Assembly (NCBI GenBank): GCA_947037025.1
Contig: CAMQSU010000017.1
Location: 1-32,719 of the forward strand
Length of the DNA stretch: 32,719 nt
Direction of reading: 5' to 3'
From: an uncultured Clostridia bacterium
GTDB taxonomy: Bacteria; Bacillota; Clostridia; Christensenellales; UBA3700
The position numbers and the translations under genes are program-made. The notes under the pieces were generated by a model. The model did no database searches and was not told where the DNA came from. It saw only the letters and a list, made by a program, of their open reading frames with translations. Positions 7,232 to 15,683 of this stretch are shown here, in pieces; position 1 is the stretch's first letter; each line of letters opens with the position of its first letter.

Positions 7232-8143
7232 ATGAGGAAACATTTACTAGGACTAGAGGGAATGAGTAGGGATGAGATTAATCAAATATTAGATACTGCA
7301 GACATCATGCGCACACATATTGACAATAATGAGTTTGATAATGAGTATGCTAAAGGCTCATCAGTAGTTAACTTGTTTTTTGAGAACAGCACTCGCACAA
7401 GGACATCTTTTGAAAATGCGAGCAAGTTTGTAGGTGCTAACGTTGTAAATATCTCTGTTGCTACATCTAGCGTGACAAAAGGCGAGAGCATGTACGACAC
7501 GGCAATGACATTGCAATGTATTAAAAATGATATAATAGTTATGCGTCACAGCATAGCAGGTGCTGCAAATTACCTATCTAAGGTTGTTGATGCGCACATT
7601 ATAAATGCCGGTGACGGTCAGCATGAGCATCCAACTCAAGGGTTATTGGATATGCTTACAATGCGACGCGAGTTTGGCAGACTTGATGGGTTGACTGTTG
7701 CGATTATCGGCGATATTAAATACAGCCGTGTTGCAAGGTCTAACATTATCGGGCTTACTACAATGGGTGCAACTGTTAAATTATTTGGTATTAAAACTCT
7801 TATGCCGCAAGGCATTGAGCAGATGGGCGCGACTGTTTGTGATAGTATTGAGGATGCAATAGAAGGCGCTGATGTAGTAATGGGGTTACGCATTCAGCTA
7901 GAGAGAATGCAAAGCGGTCAGTTTCCGAGCGTGAGAGAGTATCATAGAGAGTATGGCATCACGGCGGATAGATTAAAGCTTGCAAAACCAAATGCGATAG
8001 TAATGCATCCAGCACCAGTTAATAGAGGTGTTGAGATTGCAGGGGATGTCGTTGATGGCGAAAAATCAAGAATTTTTGAACAAGTAACTAATGGCGTTGC
8101 TGTTAGAATGGCGATAATAAAACTAATGTCGGAGGCAAAATAA
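7232..8143 (+). CDS. pyrB: Aspartate carbamoyltransferase catalytic subunit
   Basis: A 303-residue enzyme that joins carbamoyl phosphate and aspartate, the committed step of pyrimidine synthesis. The carbamoyl-phosphate loop FFENSTRTRTSFENA lies near residues 50-65, with HPTQGLLD near 135 and the aspartate-binding region GLRIQLER near 220. I chose the ATG at 7232 because it follows the ribosome binding site aggaggt; the in-frame ATT at 7196 lies inside the terminator stem. No pyrI regulatory subunit gene is present, as in Bacillus. It is the first gene of the operon and is probably controlled by the attenuator directly upstream. The pyrC start abuts its stop codon. Confidence 0.96.
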   Translation: MRKHLLGLEGMSRDEINQILDTADIMRTHIDNNEFDNEYAKGSSVVNLFFENSTRTRTSFENASKFVGANVVNISVATSSVTKGESMYDTAMTLQCIKNDIIVMRHSIAGAANYLSKVVDAHIINAGDGQHEHPTQGLLDMLTMRREFGRLDGLTVAIIGDIKYSRVARSNIIGLTTMGATVKLFGIKTLMPQGIEQMGATVCDSIEDAIEGADVVMGLRIQLERMQSGQFPSVREYHREYGITADRLKLAKPNAIVMHPAPVNRGVEIAGDVVDGEKSRIFEQVTNGVAVRMAIIKLMSEAK

Positions 8144-9400
8144 ATGTTTATAATTAAAAACGTATCAGTAGGCGGCAAGATCGCAAACATTCATTTAATA
8201 GGAAACAAGGTAAGCAAAATATCTTACGATTTGCGTGAGAATATGGGCGTGACTCCTACCTTTGATGGTCGTGGCGGTGTAATCATGCCAGCATTTATTG
8301 ATATGCATGTACATCTTCGTGAGCCAGGATATGAGTATAAGGAAGATATTAAAAGCGGACTTCAGAGTGCTGTTGCCGGCGGATATAGTGCAGTGTGCCC
8401 TATGCCGAATACTAATCCTGTATGTGACAATCAGTATATTGTTAACTATATAATGAATAAGGCAAAAGAGTGCAAACTTGCAAGAGTTTATCCTATCGGT
8501 TGCATATCTAAGGGGATGAGAGGCTTAGAGCTTGCTGAAATGGCGAGTATGCAAAAGGAAGGCGTTGTTGCAGTCAGTGATGATGGAATGCCAGTCGGAA
8601 GCAGTGGTTTAATGCGTAAAGCAATGGAGTATGCGGACGGTTTAGGACTTTTGGTTATAAGCCATAGCGAAGATAAAGAGCTTGCAAAAGGTTATGTAAA
8701 CGAGGGTGCTAATGCAACTCGAGCAGGAATTGAAGGTATTAATCGAGTAGCGGAGGAGTCAATGATTGCAAGAGAAATTTTGCTAGCAGATGCTCTTAAA
8801 ACTCGCGTGCATTTAGCACACGTATCTACTGCAAACGGTGTTGACCTAATAAGGTGGGCAAAGGCAAAAGGAATTAAAGTTACTTGCGAAACTGGACCTA
8901 ACTATATTGTAGGAACGGATGATCTTATTCTTGATTACAATCCTTGTGCAAAAGTTAATCCACCACTAAGAGAGGAGAGCGACAGACAGGCGATTATTGC
9001 AGGGCTTGTTGATGGCACTATTGATTGTATTGCTACCGACCACGCACCTCACTCAATGAGCGAGAAAAGTCGTGAGTTTGCAACTGCTCCATTCGGAATA
9101 AGTGGGCTTGAGTCAGCATTCAGTCTTTGCTACACAGAGCTTGTTAAAAGTGGACTAATGACGCTTGATAGATTAAGCGAGCTTATGACAGGTAATGTAG
9201 CTAAAATATTAAATATTCCTTGCGGAGAGATAGCTCCGAACGGACTTGCAGATTTCGTTATTGTTGATACTGCTGCAGAGTATGTGATTGATAGTAGTAA
9301 CTGGTTTAGTAAAGGTAAAAACACTCCATTTAACGGCAGAGAGGTTACAGGAAATGTAATCGCTACAATAGTTGATGGTAGAGTAGTATATAAAAAATAA
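8144..9400 (+). CDS. pyrC: Dihydroorotase (class I)
   Basis: A 418-residue amidohydrolase that cyclises carbamoyl aspartate to dihydroorotate. Metal-binding motifs are visible: DMHVHLREPG near residues 53-62, VVAVSDDGMP near 143-152, LAHVS near 226 and CIATDHAPHS near 300. Length and the HxHLREPG form fit class I enzymes of Gram-positive bacteria. Its ATG follows the pyrB stop with no gap and the ribosome binding site (cggaggc) lies inside pyrB, so translation is probably coupled. All four zinc-site motifs look intact. Confidence 0.95.
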   Translation: MFIIKNVSVGGKIANIHLIGNKVSKISYDLRENMGVTPTFDGRGGVIMPAFIDMHVHLREPGYEYKEDIKSGLQSAVAGGYSAVCPMPNTNPVCDNQYIVNYIMNKAKECKLARVYPIGCISKGMRGLELAEMASMQKEGVVAVSDDGMPVGSSGLMRKAMEYADGLGLLVISHSEDKELAKGYVNEGANATRAGIEGINRVAEESMIAREILLADALKTRVHLAHVSTANGVDLIRWAKAKGIKVTCETGPNYIVGTDDLILDYNPCAKVNPPLREESDRQAIIAGLVDGTIDCIATDHAPHSMSEKSREFATAPFGISGLESAFSLCYTELVKSGLMTLDRLSELMTGNVAKILNIPCGEIAPNGLADFVIVDTAAEYVIDSSNWFSKGKNTPFNGREVTGNVIATIVDGRVVYKK

Positions 9401-9485
9401 ACAATAAAAAAACGTTGAAAAACAAGCAAAAAACAAGCAAAAATGCAATAAAAATTGTACTATTTATTTAATTGGAGGATGAAAA

Positions 9486-10391
9486 ATGATAATTGATAAG
9501 CTAATAGACGCGATAAAGCGAACTGATAATCCATCAGTGATTGGACTGGATACTTGCCTTGAGTACTTGCCAGATGATATGCTTGCAAAAGTTAAAAATG
9601 CAAAAAGTGCAGGCAAGCAAATATTTAAGTTTAACAAAAATATCGTTGATAAGATATGTGATATTGTGCCAGCGGTTAAAGTTCAAGTTGCATACTATGA
9701 GATGTACGGGCATGAGGGAATGAAAGCTTTTGCTGATACGATTGCATATGCAAGGGCTAAGGGAATGATAGTAATTGCTGATGTTAAAAGAAACGATATT
9801 GGCTCTACTGCTGCATGTTATAGCAAAGCGTATCTATCAGGAACTAAAGTTGCAGGCAAAGTATTTACTCCGTTTGAGAGTGATTTTATCACTGTTAATG
9901 GTTATTTAGGTAGTGATGGAATATTACCATTTACTAAAGATTGTGAGGAGTTTGAGAAAGGATTATTTATTCTTGTTAAGACTTCTAACCCTACTAGCGG
10001 CGAGTTGCAAGATAAGCTAATGGAGAATGGTAGCACAGTTTATGAGGAGATGAGCGATCTTGTATCTAAGTGGGGCGAGAGCACTATTGGCAAGTATGGT
10101 TATAGCAGCGTTGGTGCGGTTGTTGGTGCAACTCATAAAGATCAAGCGCAAATTATCAGAAATCGTGCTCCACATACGTTTTTTCTAATACCGGGATATG
10201 GCGCGCAGGGCGGACAAGCTGCTGACCTTGCAGTATGTTTTACTGATGGTATTGGTGGTATTGTTAATAGCTCTAGAGGTATTCTTTGTGCTTATAGAAA
10301 TGAAAAGTATAAAGGATTAAATTACGCTGATGCAGCATATAAGGCTAGTATTGATATGCGTGATGACTTAAACAGTGCAATCAAAAAGTAA
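9486..10391 (+). CDS. pyrF: Orotidine 5'-phosphate decarboxylase (type 2)
   Basis: A 301-residue enzyme that decarboxylates OMP to UMP. The catalytic segment reads VIADVKRNDIGSTAACY near residues 96-112, with the Asp-Lys-Asp arrangement of the type 2 subfamily. That subfamily is longer (about 270-310 residues) than the Bacillus type. Other supports are SVIGLDTCLEYLP near the N-terminus and FFLIPGYGAQGGQ near 230. The ribosome binding site is tggagg before the ATG at 9486. The order pyrC-pyrF puts the last enzyme of the pathway in the middle of the operon. Confidence 0.94.
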   Translation: MIIDKLIDAIKRTDNPSVIGLDTCLEYLPDDMLAKVKNAKSAGKQIFKFNKNIVDKICDIVPAVKVQVAYYEMYGHEGMKAFADTIAYARAKGMIVIADVKRNDIGSTAACYSKAYLSGTKVAGKVFTPFESDFITVNGYLGSDGILPFTKDCEEFEKGLFILVKTSNPTSGELQDKLMENGSTVYEEMSDLVSKWGESTIGKYGYSSVGAVVGATHKDQAQIIRNRAPHTFFLIPGYGAQGGQAADLAVCFTDGIGGIVNSSRGILCAYRNEKYKGLNYADAAYKASIDMRDDLNSAIKK

Positions 10392-10549
10392 TAAGTATTA
10401 AGCAGTTAAACAAAATTAAGTGATTAAATATTAAATATGGTAACGAGATTAAGTAATAAATGATATTACATAGTGAAATAAGAACGCCTAAGTGTAACAT
10501 TATTATTTAATTGGCAATAATTAATTTGAGGAAGAAGGAGATAAATGTT

Positions 10550-13500
10550 ATGTCAAGAGATATGAGTATTAAAAAGGTTTTAGTTATCGGTAGTGGTCCA
10601 ATAGTAATCGGACAAGCAGCGGAATTTGATTATGCAGGTACGCAAGCATGTCGCGCATTGAAAGAGAACGGTATCGAGGTAGTGCTTGTAAACAGTAACC
10701 CTGCTACTATCATGACTGATAAAGAGATGGCGGACAGAGTTTACCTTGAGCCACTTAAAGAAGAAGTGCTTAAAAACATTATCGAAATAGAAAAACCTGA
10801 CAGCATTTTGCCAACACTTGGCGGTCAGACTGGTCTAAACTTGGCAGTTCAATTAGCTGAGAGTGGATACCTTAAAGAGAAAGGCGTTAGATTACTAGGA
10901 ACTACTGTTGAAACTATCAAGAAAGCTGAGGACAGAGAAATGTTTAAGCAGACTATGATTGACATCGGCGAGCCAGTAATCGACAGCGTTATTGTAAACA
11001 AAGTTGAAGGCGCTATGAAGTTTGGTAAGGAAAATGGTCTACCTATTATTATTCGTCCAGCTTACACTCTTGGCGGAACAGGCGGCGGAATTGCTGAAAC
11101 TACTGATGAACTTAGAGAGATTGCTACAAGTGGTATCAAAGCATCACGTGTTGGTCAAATATTAGTTGAAAAAAGCGTTGCTGGTTATCAAGAGATTGAG
11201 TTTGAAGTTATGCGTGACAAGTCAGGTCATGCTATCATCATTTGCGATATGGAAAATATTGACCCAGTCGGTATCCACACAGGCGATAGTATAGTTGTTG
11301 CTCCTTGTCAAACTCTACGCAAAGATCAAGTGAAAATGCTAAAAGATTCTTCAATCAAAATCATTGGCGCTCTAGGTATTGAGGGTGGTTGTAACATTCA
11401 GTACGCATTGCACCCTGTAACTAATGAGTATTTTTTAATTGAAGTTAATCCTCGTGTTAGTAGGTCATCAGCACTTGCGTCAAAGGCTACTGGTTACCCG
11501 ATTGCTAGAGTTAGTGCTCTTGTTGCTATAGGTTATAACTTAGATGAAATTGTTAGCGCAAAGACTGGTACTACTTTTGCTCATTTAGAGCCAAAAGTTG
11601 AGTACGTTGTTTGTAAGTTCCCTAGATGGCCTTTTGATAAATTCACTCAGGCAAACAAGATGCTAGGAACAAGAATGAAAGCAACTGGCGAAGTTATGAG
11701 CATAAGCAATAACTTTTCTGCTGGTATCCTTAAAGCTATTCGCTCTCTTGAGCTTGGTGTATATGGATCATGCCTTGATAAGTATAAAAATGATAGCGTA
11801 GATGAGCTAATTAAAAAAGTAAATATCAAGAATGATGAAAGATTTTTTGTTATAATGCAAGCACTAAAGAAGGGCGTTTCTATTGCTAAAATTAATGAGA
11901 TTACAGCAATAACTGTTTGGTTTTTAGAGCAAATGAAAATCGTTACTGATGCGGAGCTAGAGATTGCTAAAATCGGCATGAAAGGCTTAGATAAGAAAAC
12001 TTTGAAAAGATTTAAAACTATAGGTATCAGTGATAAAGAAATAAGCAAAATCCTTGAAGTTAGCGAGAGAGAAATTAGAGAGCTTCGCGCTAAATTTGAT
12101 ATCCGCCCAAGTTACGGTTTAATTGATGTTGTTGGCGGCGGACATAAAGATGGAAGTCCTTACTATTACAGCAAGTACGAAGATAAAGTTGAAGAGCCAG
12201 AGTTTGAAAAAGATACTGTTGTTGTACTTGGTAGTGGCCCAATCCGTATCGGTCAGGGTGTTGAGTTTGACTATTGCAGCGTTCACTGTACGTGGGCTCT
12301 ACAAAAGGCTGGATACAAAACTGTTATCATAAACAATAATCCAGAGACAGTTTCTACTGACTTTGATACTGCTGATAGACTTTACTTTGAGCCGCTTACT
12401 GTTGAGGAAGTTCTTAATATTCTTGCAATAGAAAAGCCAGTCGGCGTTGTTGTTCAGTTTGGTGGTCAGACTGCAATCAAGCTAACTAAAGCTGTTAGTG
12501 ACGCAGGTTATAAAATTATCGGTACTCAGCCTAAAGATATTGATGCGGCTGAAGATAGAGAAGTTTTTGATGCTGTTTTAACTAAACTAGATTTAGCTAG
12601 ACCGAAAGGCGAAACAGTATTTACTGCTGTTGATGCTATCGCTGTTGGTGAGAGATTAGGATATCCTGTACTTGTTAGACCTAGTTATGTACTTGGCGGT
12701 CAGGGCATGGAAATTGCTTATAATGAAACTGATTTAGTAGAGTATATGAACATAATCAATCAGGTAGAGCAAGAGCATCCTATCCTTGTAGATAAGTATG
12801 TGACTGGTATGGAAGTTGAAGTTGATGCTATCTGTGATGGCAAAAACATTCTTATTCCGGGAGTAATGGAGCATATAGAGAGGGCTGGAGTTCATAGTGG
12901 AGATAGTATCAGCGTTTACCCTCCAATCAATATTTCAGATAAAATGATAGAAGAAATCGTTGAGGTCACTCACAAACTTGCAGTTGCAATGAATACTAAA
13001 GGTTTAATTAATATTCAGTATATAATATCTAACGACAAGCTATATATTATTGAGGTTAACCCAAGGTCAAGCCGTACTGTTCCATACATTAGTAAAGTTA
13101 CTAATATCCCTATGGTTCAGCTTGCACTTCGTTGCGCTCTTGGTGAGAAAATTGGTGATTTAGGTTACGGCACTGGTCTTTATAAAAAGGCTGATGTGTA
13201 CTGTGTTAAAGTACCAGTATTCTCTAGTGAGAAGTTGCCTGATTTAGAAATATCTGCAAGCCCAGAGATGAAATCTACTGGCGAGGTATTAGGAATTGGA
13301 AACACTTATCCAGAGGCATTACTAAAAGGTCTTATCGCAAGCGGTATAAACTTGACTGAGGGCAGCGGCGTTGTAATCAGCGTTAGTGATAACTTCAAGA
13401 GCGAGATTATACCTATTGCTAAAACTTTAAATGACTTAGGTTTCAAGGTGTTTGCAACTGTTGGTACTGCTAAGTTCCTTGCTGATAATGATGTGTATGC

Positions 13501-13765
13501 TATGGCGGTTAATAAACTAGTAGAAAAGAGAAACGGCGATATCGTATACCTTGCAAAGAAGGGTATTATTGAGCTTATTATAAATACTCCTACTAAGGGT
13601 CGTCAGTCATCTCGTGATGGTTTCAAGATTAGAAGAACAGCTGTTGAGCTTGGTATACCTTGCCTAACTAGCGTGGATACTGCAGGTGCATTATGTGAGG
13701 CGTTAAAACTTAACATGACTGCAAAGGAGCTTACTCCATTTGCATTGCAGGATTTGAAAGTATGA
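10550..13765 (+). CDS. carB: Carbamoyl-phosphate synthase large subunit
   Basis: A 1071-residue enzyme that makes carbamoyl phosphate from bicarbonate, ATP and ammonia delivered by the small subunit. It has the internal duplication of the family: VLVIGSGPIVIGQAAEFDYA near the start is mirrored by VVVLGSGPIRIGQGVEFDY near residue 555. Two ATP-grasp domains carry RPAYTLGGTGGG and RPSYVLGGQGM, and a C-terminal MGS-type allosteric domain follows (TVGTAKFLADN, TKGRQSSRDGFKIRR). Length is normal. I chose the ATG at 10550 behind gaaggag; an in-frame TTG at 10511 would add 13 residues without homology. A 158-base gap separates it from pyrF. No carA precedes it. Its stop overlaps the pyrK start by four bases (ATGA). 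Confidence 0.96.
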   Translation: MSRDMSIKKVLVIGSGPIVIGQAAEFDYAGTQACRALKENGIEVVLVNSNPATIMTDKEMADRVYLEPLKEEVLKNIIEIEKPDSILPTLGGQTGLNLAVQLAESGYLKEKGVRLLGTTVETIKKAEDREMFKQTMIDIGEPVIDSVIVNKVEGAMKFGKENGLPIIIRPAYTLGGTGGGIAETTDELREIATSGIKASRVGQILVEKSVAGYQEIEFEVMRDKSGHAIIICDMENIDPVGIHTGDSIVVAPCQTLRKDQVKMLKDSSIKIIGALGIEGGCNIQYALHPVTNEYFLIEVNPRVSRSSALASKATGYPIARVSALVAIGYNLDEIVSAKTGTTFAHLEPKVEYVVCKFPRWPFDKFTQANKMLGTRMKATGEVMSISNNFSAGILKAIRSLELGVYGSCLDKYKNDSVDELIKKVNIKNDERFFVIMQALKKGVSIAKINEITAITVWFLEQMKIVTDAELEIAKIGMKGLDKKTLKRFKTIGISDKEISKILEVSEREIRELRAKFDIRPSYGLIDVVGGGHKDGSPYYYSKYEDKVEEPEFEKDTVVVLGSGPIRIGQGVEFDYCSVHCTWALQKAGYKTVIINNNPETVSTDFDTADRLYFEPLTVEEVLNILAIEKPVGVVVQFGGQTAIKLTKAVSDAGYKIIGTQPKDIDAAEDREVFDAVLTKLDLARPKGETVFTAVDAIAVGERLGYPVLVRPSYVLGGQGMEIAYNETDLVEYMNIINQVEQEHPILVDKYVTGMEVEVDAICDGKNILIPGVMEHIERAGVHSGDSISVYPPINISDKMIEEIVEVTHKLAVAMNTKGLINIQYIISNDKLYIIEVNPRSSRTVPYISKVTNIPMVQLALRCALGEKIGDLGYGTGLYKKADVYCVKVPVFSSEKLPDLEISASPEMKSTGEVLGIGNTYPEALLKGLIASGINLTEGSGVVISVSDNFKSEIIPIAKTLNDLGFKVFATVGTAKFLADNDVYAMAVNKLVEKRNGDIVYLAKKGIIELIINTPTKGRQSSRDGFKIRRTAVELGIPCLTSVDTAGALCEALKLNMTAKELTPFALQDLKV

Positions 13766-14532
13766 TGAAAGATAGAATTATTGAAGTTATAAGCAATGTT
13801 TGCATTGCAAGCGAAATATTTGAAATGGTTGTCAGCACAGACGATTTTCCTGATATGGTAGGCGGTCAGTTTATCCATATTGCACTTCCTAGTGAAGCGC
13901 ACCCTTTAAGAAGACCATTTTGCATTGCAGATTATGACACAGCTGAAAAGACTGTCACGATTGTTTATGCGGTTTTGGGTGAGGGTACAAAGATTTTGTC
14001 AAAAGTCACTGCTGGCAGTCAATTAAAAGCATTGTTTCCACTAGGAAATGGCTTTGATTTGGATGAAAGCTTTAAGACAATCGCACTTGTTGGTGGCGGA
14101 CTTGGCGTTGCAGTTTTACCTGCGATACCGACTACATGGCCTGATAGAGAGTATCACTCTTTTTTAGGATTTGCGCAAGCTAGCAAGGCGGTGCTTATAG
14201 ATAACCTTAATAGAAAAAGTAAAATATATATTGCAACAGATGATGGATCACTTGGCGAGAAAGGTTTTGTTACAAGTTTGCTTGCAAGCAAGCTTAATGA
14301 AATTAAGCCGGATGCTATTTTGTGTTGTGGTCCTGAGATAATGTACAAGTCACTAGCACGTGAGCTTGAGGGGATTGATATTCCTGTATTTATTTCGCTA
14401 GAGCGTCGTATGGGTTGTGGAGTTGGTGCTTGTTTAGTATGCAACTGCAAAGTCAAGACTGCTAAAGGTGATAAGTATTTGAGAGCTTGCGTTGAGGGCC
14501 CTGTGTTTCCTATGAGAGAGGTGATACTATGA
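13762..14532 (+). CDS. pyrK: Dihydroorotate dehydrogenase electron-transfer subunit
   Basis: A 256-residue ferredoxin-reductase-like protein that passes electrons from dihydroorotate oxidation to NAD. The FAD site shows HPLRRPFCIADYD near residues 47-59, the NAD site is VGGGLGVAVLPAI near 110-122, and the [2Fe-2S] cluster is carried by CGVGACLVC with a further Cys in RACVEGPVF. It pairs with the class 1B catalytic subunit encoded next. Both junctions are ATGA overlaps (carB/pyrK and pyrK/pyrD), which implies coupled translation and matched stoichiometry. Confidence 0.95.
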   Translation: MMKDRIIEVISNVCIASEIFEMVVSTDDFPDMVGGQFIHIALPSEAHPLRRPFCIADYDTAEKTVTIVYAVLGEGTKILSKVTAGSQLKALFPLGNGFDLDESFKTIALVGGGLGVAVLPAIPTTWPDREYHSFLGFAQASKAVLIDNLNRKSKIYIATDDGSLGEKGFVTSLLASKLNEIKPDAILCCGPEIMYKSLARELEGIDIPVFISLERRMGCGVGACLVCNCKVKTAKGDKYLRACVEGPVFPMREVIL

Positions 14533-15434
14533 GCAATCTTAAAGTGAATATCGCAGGGGTTGATTTTAAAAATCCTATTATTCCAGCATCAGGAACATTT
14601 GGTTTTGGCAGGGAATATAATGAGTTTTATCCTATCGCAGAGCTTGGCGGTTTTAGTACAAAAGGATTAACGCTTGTTGAGCGTGATGGTAATGCAAATC
14701 CTCGTATTGCAGAAAGCCCTATGGGTATGCTGAATAGTGTAGGACTTCAAAACCCCGGTGTGGATTATTTTCTTAAAAATTATCTGCCGTGGCTAAAGAC
14801 TATTGATACTAAGATTATTGCTAATGTTGCAGGGTCTACAGTAGAAGATTATATCAGTATTTGCGATAAAGTTAGTGTTGATGGCGTTGATATGGTAGAG
14901 CTTAATATTAGCTGTCCTAACGTGAAAGCGGGCGGTGCAGCACTTGGTATTGATCCTAAAAATGTTGAGATGATTACAAGAGCAGTTAGAGATGCTTGCA
15001 AGAAACAGCTTATGATTAAGCTTACTCCAAATGTTGCTAATATTGCAGATAATGCAAGGGCAGCAGAGGCGGGAGGTGCGGATGCGATATCACTAATTAA
15101 CACTGTTGGTGGTATGGTGGTAAATTATAAAACTAGGCGTCCAGTGCTTGCAAATATTATGGGCGGAGTATCTGGTGCTGCTATTAAACCTATCGCACTT
15201 AAGATGGTTTGGCAGTGTTATAATGCGGTTAATATTCCTATAATCGGTCTTGGCGGAATTACTAGCTATACTGATGTTTTAGAGTTTATGATATGCGGTG
15301 CTAGTGCTGTTCAGATAGGCGCAGCTAATATATATGACCCTATGGCAAGCTATAATATTCTTAAAGATTTAGAGAGATATGTAGCGGAAAATAATATAGA
15401 TATTAATGAGCTTGTAGGTACACTAAAAGTATAA
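14529..15434 (+). CDS. pyrD: Dihydroorotate dehydrogenase catalytic subunit (class 1B)
   Basis: A 301-residue FMN TIM-barrel enzyme that oxidises dihydroorotate to orotate. Motifs: NPIIPASGTFGFG near residues 17-30, NSVGLQNPGVD near 66-76 and VELNISCPNVKAGG near 122-136, where the cysteine is the catalytic base that marks class 1 enzymes. GGMVVNYKTRRP and GLGGITSYTD form the phosphate-binding end of the barrel. It works as a heterotetramer with PyrK. It is the last gene of the operon, 78 bases before a strong terminator; no pyrE follows. Confidence 0.95.
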   Translation: MSNLKVNIAGVDFKNPIIPASGTFGFGREYNEFYPIAELGGFSTKGLTLVERDGNANPRIAESPMGMLNSVGLQNPGVDYFLKNYLPWLKTIDTKIIANVAGSTVEDYISICDKVSVDGVDMVELNISCPNVKAGGAALGIDPKNVEMITRAVRDACKKQLMIKLTPNVANIADNARAAEAGGADAISLINTVGGMVVNYKTRRPVLANIMGGVSGAAIKPIALKMVWQCYNAVNIPIIGLGGITSYTDVLEFMICGASAVQIGAANIYDPMASYNILKDLERYVAENNIDINELVGTLKV

Positions 15435-15511
15435 TTATTATAATGTGAATGCATGTTAATTTTTATATAAAAAGTATAGATAATAATGCAAATTAAATAC
15501 AAATAAAACAC

Positions 15512-15543
15512 AAAAAAACTGAGTAGAAATACTCAGTTTTTTT
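15512..15543. terminator. Bidirectional terminator between pyrD and sulP
   Basis: A 14-base-arm hairpin (core aaactgagta/tactcagttt, loop gaaa) flanked by As on one side and Ts on the other. It can stop the pyr operon and, on the other strand, the convergent transporter gene that ends at 15684. Confidence 0.9.
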
Positions 15544-15683
15544 CTGCTTTTAATTCAATTGTTCTATTACTTATTATTAGACAAAAACTATATGAAATTA
15601 ACGAAATTTAAGATTATGTTTGATGCATATTTTACTGCGCTTTATAAGATAAAAAAGTTATAACCACAACTAGTGGAAAACTA

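Noticed and set aside
10511..10549. TTG start for carB
   Set aside because: The ATG at 10550 has the better-placed ribosome binding site and begins the conserved sequence.
11647..12048. Minus-strand open frame inside carB
   Set aside because: carB is full length and uninterrupted here; the hydrophobic antisense frame mirrors its codons.
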